Translations under genes and position numbers: made by a program | NCBI GenBank assembly: GCA_039208045.1 | Contig: JBCCRH010000258.1 | Location: 1 to 8,847 of the forward strand | Source of the DNA: JBCCRH01 sp039208045 | Lineage (GTDB): Bacteria > Bacteroidota > Bacteroidia > Chitinophagales > Saprospiraceae | Length of the DNA: 8,847 bases | Reading direction: 5' to 3' | The notes under the pieces: model-generated | Told to the model about the DNA's origin: nothing | Databases searched by the model: none | Seen by the model: only the letters and a program-made list of their open reading frames with translations | In this document: positions 6,916 through 8,847 of the stretch, piece by piece | Numbering within the stretch: position 1 is the stretch's first letter | How the letters are laid out: each line of letters starts with the position of its first letter

Positions 6916-6955
6916 TGCTGTCGTTTTTAAAACCTTGTAAACAATTAAATTGCCT

Positions 6956-8847
6956 ATGCCAATTCGTTTATTTACATTTCTATTACTGTTGCTTCCCATT
7001 GGCTTACTAGCCCAAAAAGGGACGGTAACAGGAACTATACTCGATGAGAGTGATGGTTCGCCGCTCTTATTTGCGAACATTTTGAATAAGAGCACTACCG
7101 AAGGTACCAATACTGATTTAGATGGGAATTTTAGCCTTACCGCTAGCGTGGGAGATACCCTAGAATTCAGCTATACAGGCTATTCTGCTCAGCAAATAGT
7201 GCTGGAAAATTTAGACCCGATCATTATCCGATTGGGTGCTGCCTCCACACAGCTCGATGAAGTAGTGGTCATCGGATTTTCTACAGCTACGAAAAAGGAA
7301 CTTACCGGTGCAGTATCGGTGGTCAAAGCAGAGGAAATTGAAAAACTTAATCCCAACCGATTGGAACAGGCCCTACAAGGTCAATCAGCGGGGGTGCAGA
7401 TCAGTTCGCAGTCGGGTTCTCCGGGTGGTGGCTTCAATATTCGGATACGCGGTATTTCTTCTAATGGTAATAATAGCCCGCTAATTTTGGTAGATAATGT
7501 TCGTTACGAGGATTTGAGTGCGCTTGATCCCTCTAGTATTGAGAGTATTAATGTACTAAAAGATGCCTCAGCTAGTATCTATGGAGTGCAGGCTGCTAAT
7601 GGAGTTATCTTGATTACTACCAAACAAGGGAAGGAAGGAGCTAAGCCTACCATTGATTTCCACACCTATTTTGGTTTGCAACAAACAGCCAGAAGAATTC
7701 CGGTACTCAATGCCACTGAATACGCCTTGCTCACCAATGAAGCCTTTGTCAATGGCGGTTCTCCTCCTCCATTTACGAATGTTAGTGGCCTAGGTGAAGG
7801 TACCGACTGGCAAGACGAAGTATTTGAAACGGCGCCACTGACCAGTGTCAATCTTAACATCCGTGGGGGAGGTTCTCGATCCAGGTATGCTATTGGTGGT
7901 TCTTATTTTAATCAAGAAGGCATTGTAGGAGGAGATCAATCAGCCTTTACTCGCTACACCGCCAACTTGAACTATACCACTGAGATTGTGGACAATCTTG
8001 ATTTCAATACTATTATCGCCTACACCAATCAGTCTCGTAAAACGCTACTGGAAAACGCTATTGGGTCGGTGCTTTTTAACGCCTTGAATATGCCCCCGAC
8101 CTTCTCTGTCCGCGATGACAATGGTGATTTTACCTTAGCAGAGGGACTAGGGTCGGAGGTCATTAATCCTTTGGCACAGATGGCTAATACGTTCAATGAC
8201 GTGAAGGTGCACCGCTTTACGGGTAAAGTGGGCTTAAACTACTCCCCTATTCCAGGGCTTACGCTCGAAACCAGTGTACCGTATAATCTATCCGATGTGC
8301 GTGGTAATAGCTTTGGGCCTGAGGTGTTCTTTGGATCGGGCAAGGTATTTAATGCCGCAGAGAGCTCGATCTTTGAGTATTCTGAAAGCTTCATCAGTTG
8401 GGGCTGGGATAATGTAGCCAATTATGAATTGCTATTAGATGACATCCATAAATTCAACTTTACCTTGGGAACATCTTTGTATGAGGAGCGATTCAGAGGC
8501 CTCTACGGCTCTGGTTTTGGTATCCCCAACAATGATGTAAGTTTTGCAGCCCTATTTCAAGCACAAGAGATTCGCGATAATGGTGCCAGCTCGGGGGAAG
8601 GTATTTTTCGCCTGATGTCGCAGTTTGCGCGGGTGCAGTATAGCTATGACTACAAGTATTTAGCTTCCATTATTGTCCGTCGGGATGGTACTACTCGCTT
8701 TGGCCCGAATAACCGCTTTGGTATTTTCCCTGCTATCTCACTGGGATGGGTGGCTTCCGAAGAGGATTTCATGAAAAATATCGATTGGCTGGATTTTGCA
8801 AAAGTGAGAGTGAGCTATGGAGAGACCGGGAACGACCGTATTGGTGA
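6956..8847 (+). CDS. SusC/RagA-family TonB-linked outer-membrane transporter, 5' part
   Basis: The reading frame is open from ATG 6956 to the window edge (630 codons plus two bases) with no stop; the family usually has about 1000 residues, so the C-terminal barrel strands are missing here. A signal peptide (MPIRLF, leucine run, LLA-QK) is followed by a carboxypeptidase-regulatory-like domain (about residues 22-98, GTVTGTILDESDGSPLLFAN), the SusC TonB-box-like segment LDEVVVIGF at about 100-108, and the plug domain (about 110-225) with the family hallmarks IRIRG, KDASASIYG (202-210) and ANGVILITTK. The beta-barrel follows (for example FARVQYSYDYKYLASIIVRR and AISLGWVASEEDF). Such proteins import oligosaccharides or other large nutrients across the outer membrane using TonB energy, normally paired with a SusD lipoprotein encoded just downstream. 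The N-terminus lacks an STN domain, so signalling through a FecR/sigma-factor pair is not suggested; control by the divergent LuxR-type regulator is more plausible. The substrate cannot be told. Confidence 0.93.
   Translation, partial: MPIRLFTFLLLLLPIGLLAQKGTVTGTILDESDGSPLLFANILNKSTTEGTNTDLDGNFSLTASVGDTLEFSYTGYSAQQIVLENLDPIIIRLGAASTQLDEVVVIGFSTATKKELTGAVSVVKAEEIEKLNPNRLEQALQGQSAGVQISSQSGSPGGGFNIRIRGISSNGNNSPLILVDNVRYEDLSALDPSSIESINVLKDASASIYGVQAANGVILITTKQGKEGAKPTIDFHTYFGLQQTARRIPVLNATEYALLTNEAFVNGGSPPPFTNVSGLGEGTDWQDEVFETAPLTSVNLNIRGGGSRSRYAIGGSYFNQEGIVGGDQSAFTRYTANLNYTTEIVDNLDFNTIIAYTNQSRKTLLENAIGSVLFNALNMPPTFSVRDDNGDFTLAEGLGSEVINPLAQMANTFNDVKVHRFTGKVGLNYSPIPGLTLETSVPYNLSDVRGNSFGPEVFFGSGKVFNAAESSIFEYSESFISWGWDNVANYELLLDDIHKFNFTLGTSLYEERFRGLYGSGFGIPNNDVSFAALFQAQEIRDNGASSGEGIFRLMSQFARVQYSYDYKYLASIIVRRDGTTRFGPNNRFGIFPAISLGWVASEEDFMKNIDWLDFAKVRVSYGETGNDRIG

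Larger units (their letters stand above)
6663..6955. promoter_or_regulatory. Divergent intergenic region between regulator and susC-like gene
   Basis: This 293-base AT-rich region must hold the promoters of both divergent genes unless the regulator's start lies further out (TTG at 6725). On the + strand I find one exact TAnnTTTG match (6805-6812). On the - strand I find no exact match, only near ones such as TAATTTGG (reverse complement of CCAAATTA at 6846-6853). A small hairpin lies near the susC start (6896-6915). If the regulator controls either gene, its operator should be here, but I see no clear long inverted or direct repeat typical of one. Confidence 0.5.

Noticed and set aside
7666..7860. 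64-residue minus-strand open frame, and a similar one at 8239-8421
   Set aside because: Both are shadows of the continuous susC-like coding frame.

Overview
The window looks like a chromosomal segment of a member of the Bacteroidota, most likely a marine or activated-sludge type such as a Saprospiria-like lineage. That taxonomic guess rests on protein families only. The evidence is a SusC/RagA-type TonB-linked outer-membrane transporter, a LuxR-type regulator with a periplasmic two-component-regulator propeller and Y_Y_Y domain, a large secreted Asp-box (BNR/Vps10-like) propeller protein, start codons without strong Shine-Dalgarno sequences, and intergenic palindromes of a kind common in this phylum.

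Layout: (1) Positions 1-720 contain no convincing gene. They hold two structured elements: an imperfect palindrome of about 163 bp (14-176), and a more elaborate element (258-679) with inverted terminal segments, a terminal hairpin at each end, two tandem copies of a long hairpin module and a small hairpin between them. (2) 721-3858 (+) encodes a 1045-residue exported beta-propeller protein with eleven Asp-box motifs. (3) 3861-6662 (-) encodes a 933-residue membrane-spanning transcription regulator, convergent with the propeller gene and separated from it by only two bases. (4) 6663-6955 is a divergent intergenic region. (5) 6956-8847 (+) is the first 630 codons of a SusC-family transporter gene that runs off the window.

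How the genes may work together: the regulator has a signal peptide, a periplasmic propeller, one transmembrane helix, a cytoplasmic coiled coil and a C-terminal LuxR-type helix-turn-helix, with no kinase or receiver domain. It could therefore sense something in the periplasm and act on DNA directly. Its divergent position next to susC suggests that it controls uptake of the SusC substrate, but this is inferred from position. A susD-like gene would be expected beyond the right edge. The propeller protein could belong to the same system or only be a neighbour; no substrate can be read from the sequence.

The three genes belong to known families. The least explained part is the 5' non-coding region, whose four repeat arms all carry an exact match to the Bacteroidota -7 promoter consensus TAnnTTTG. 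I found no tRNA, rRNA, CRISPR array, transposase or integrase gene.
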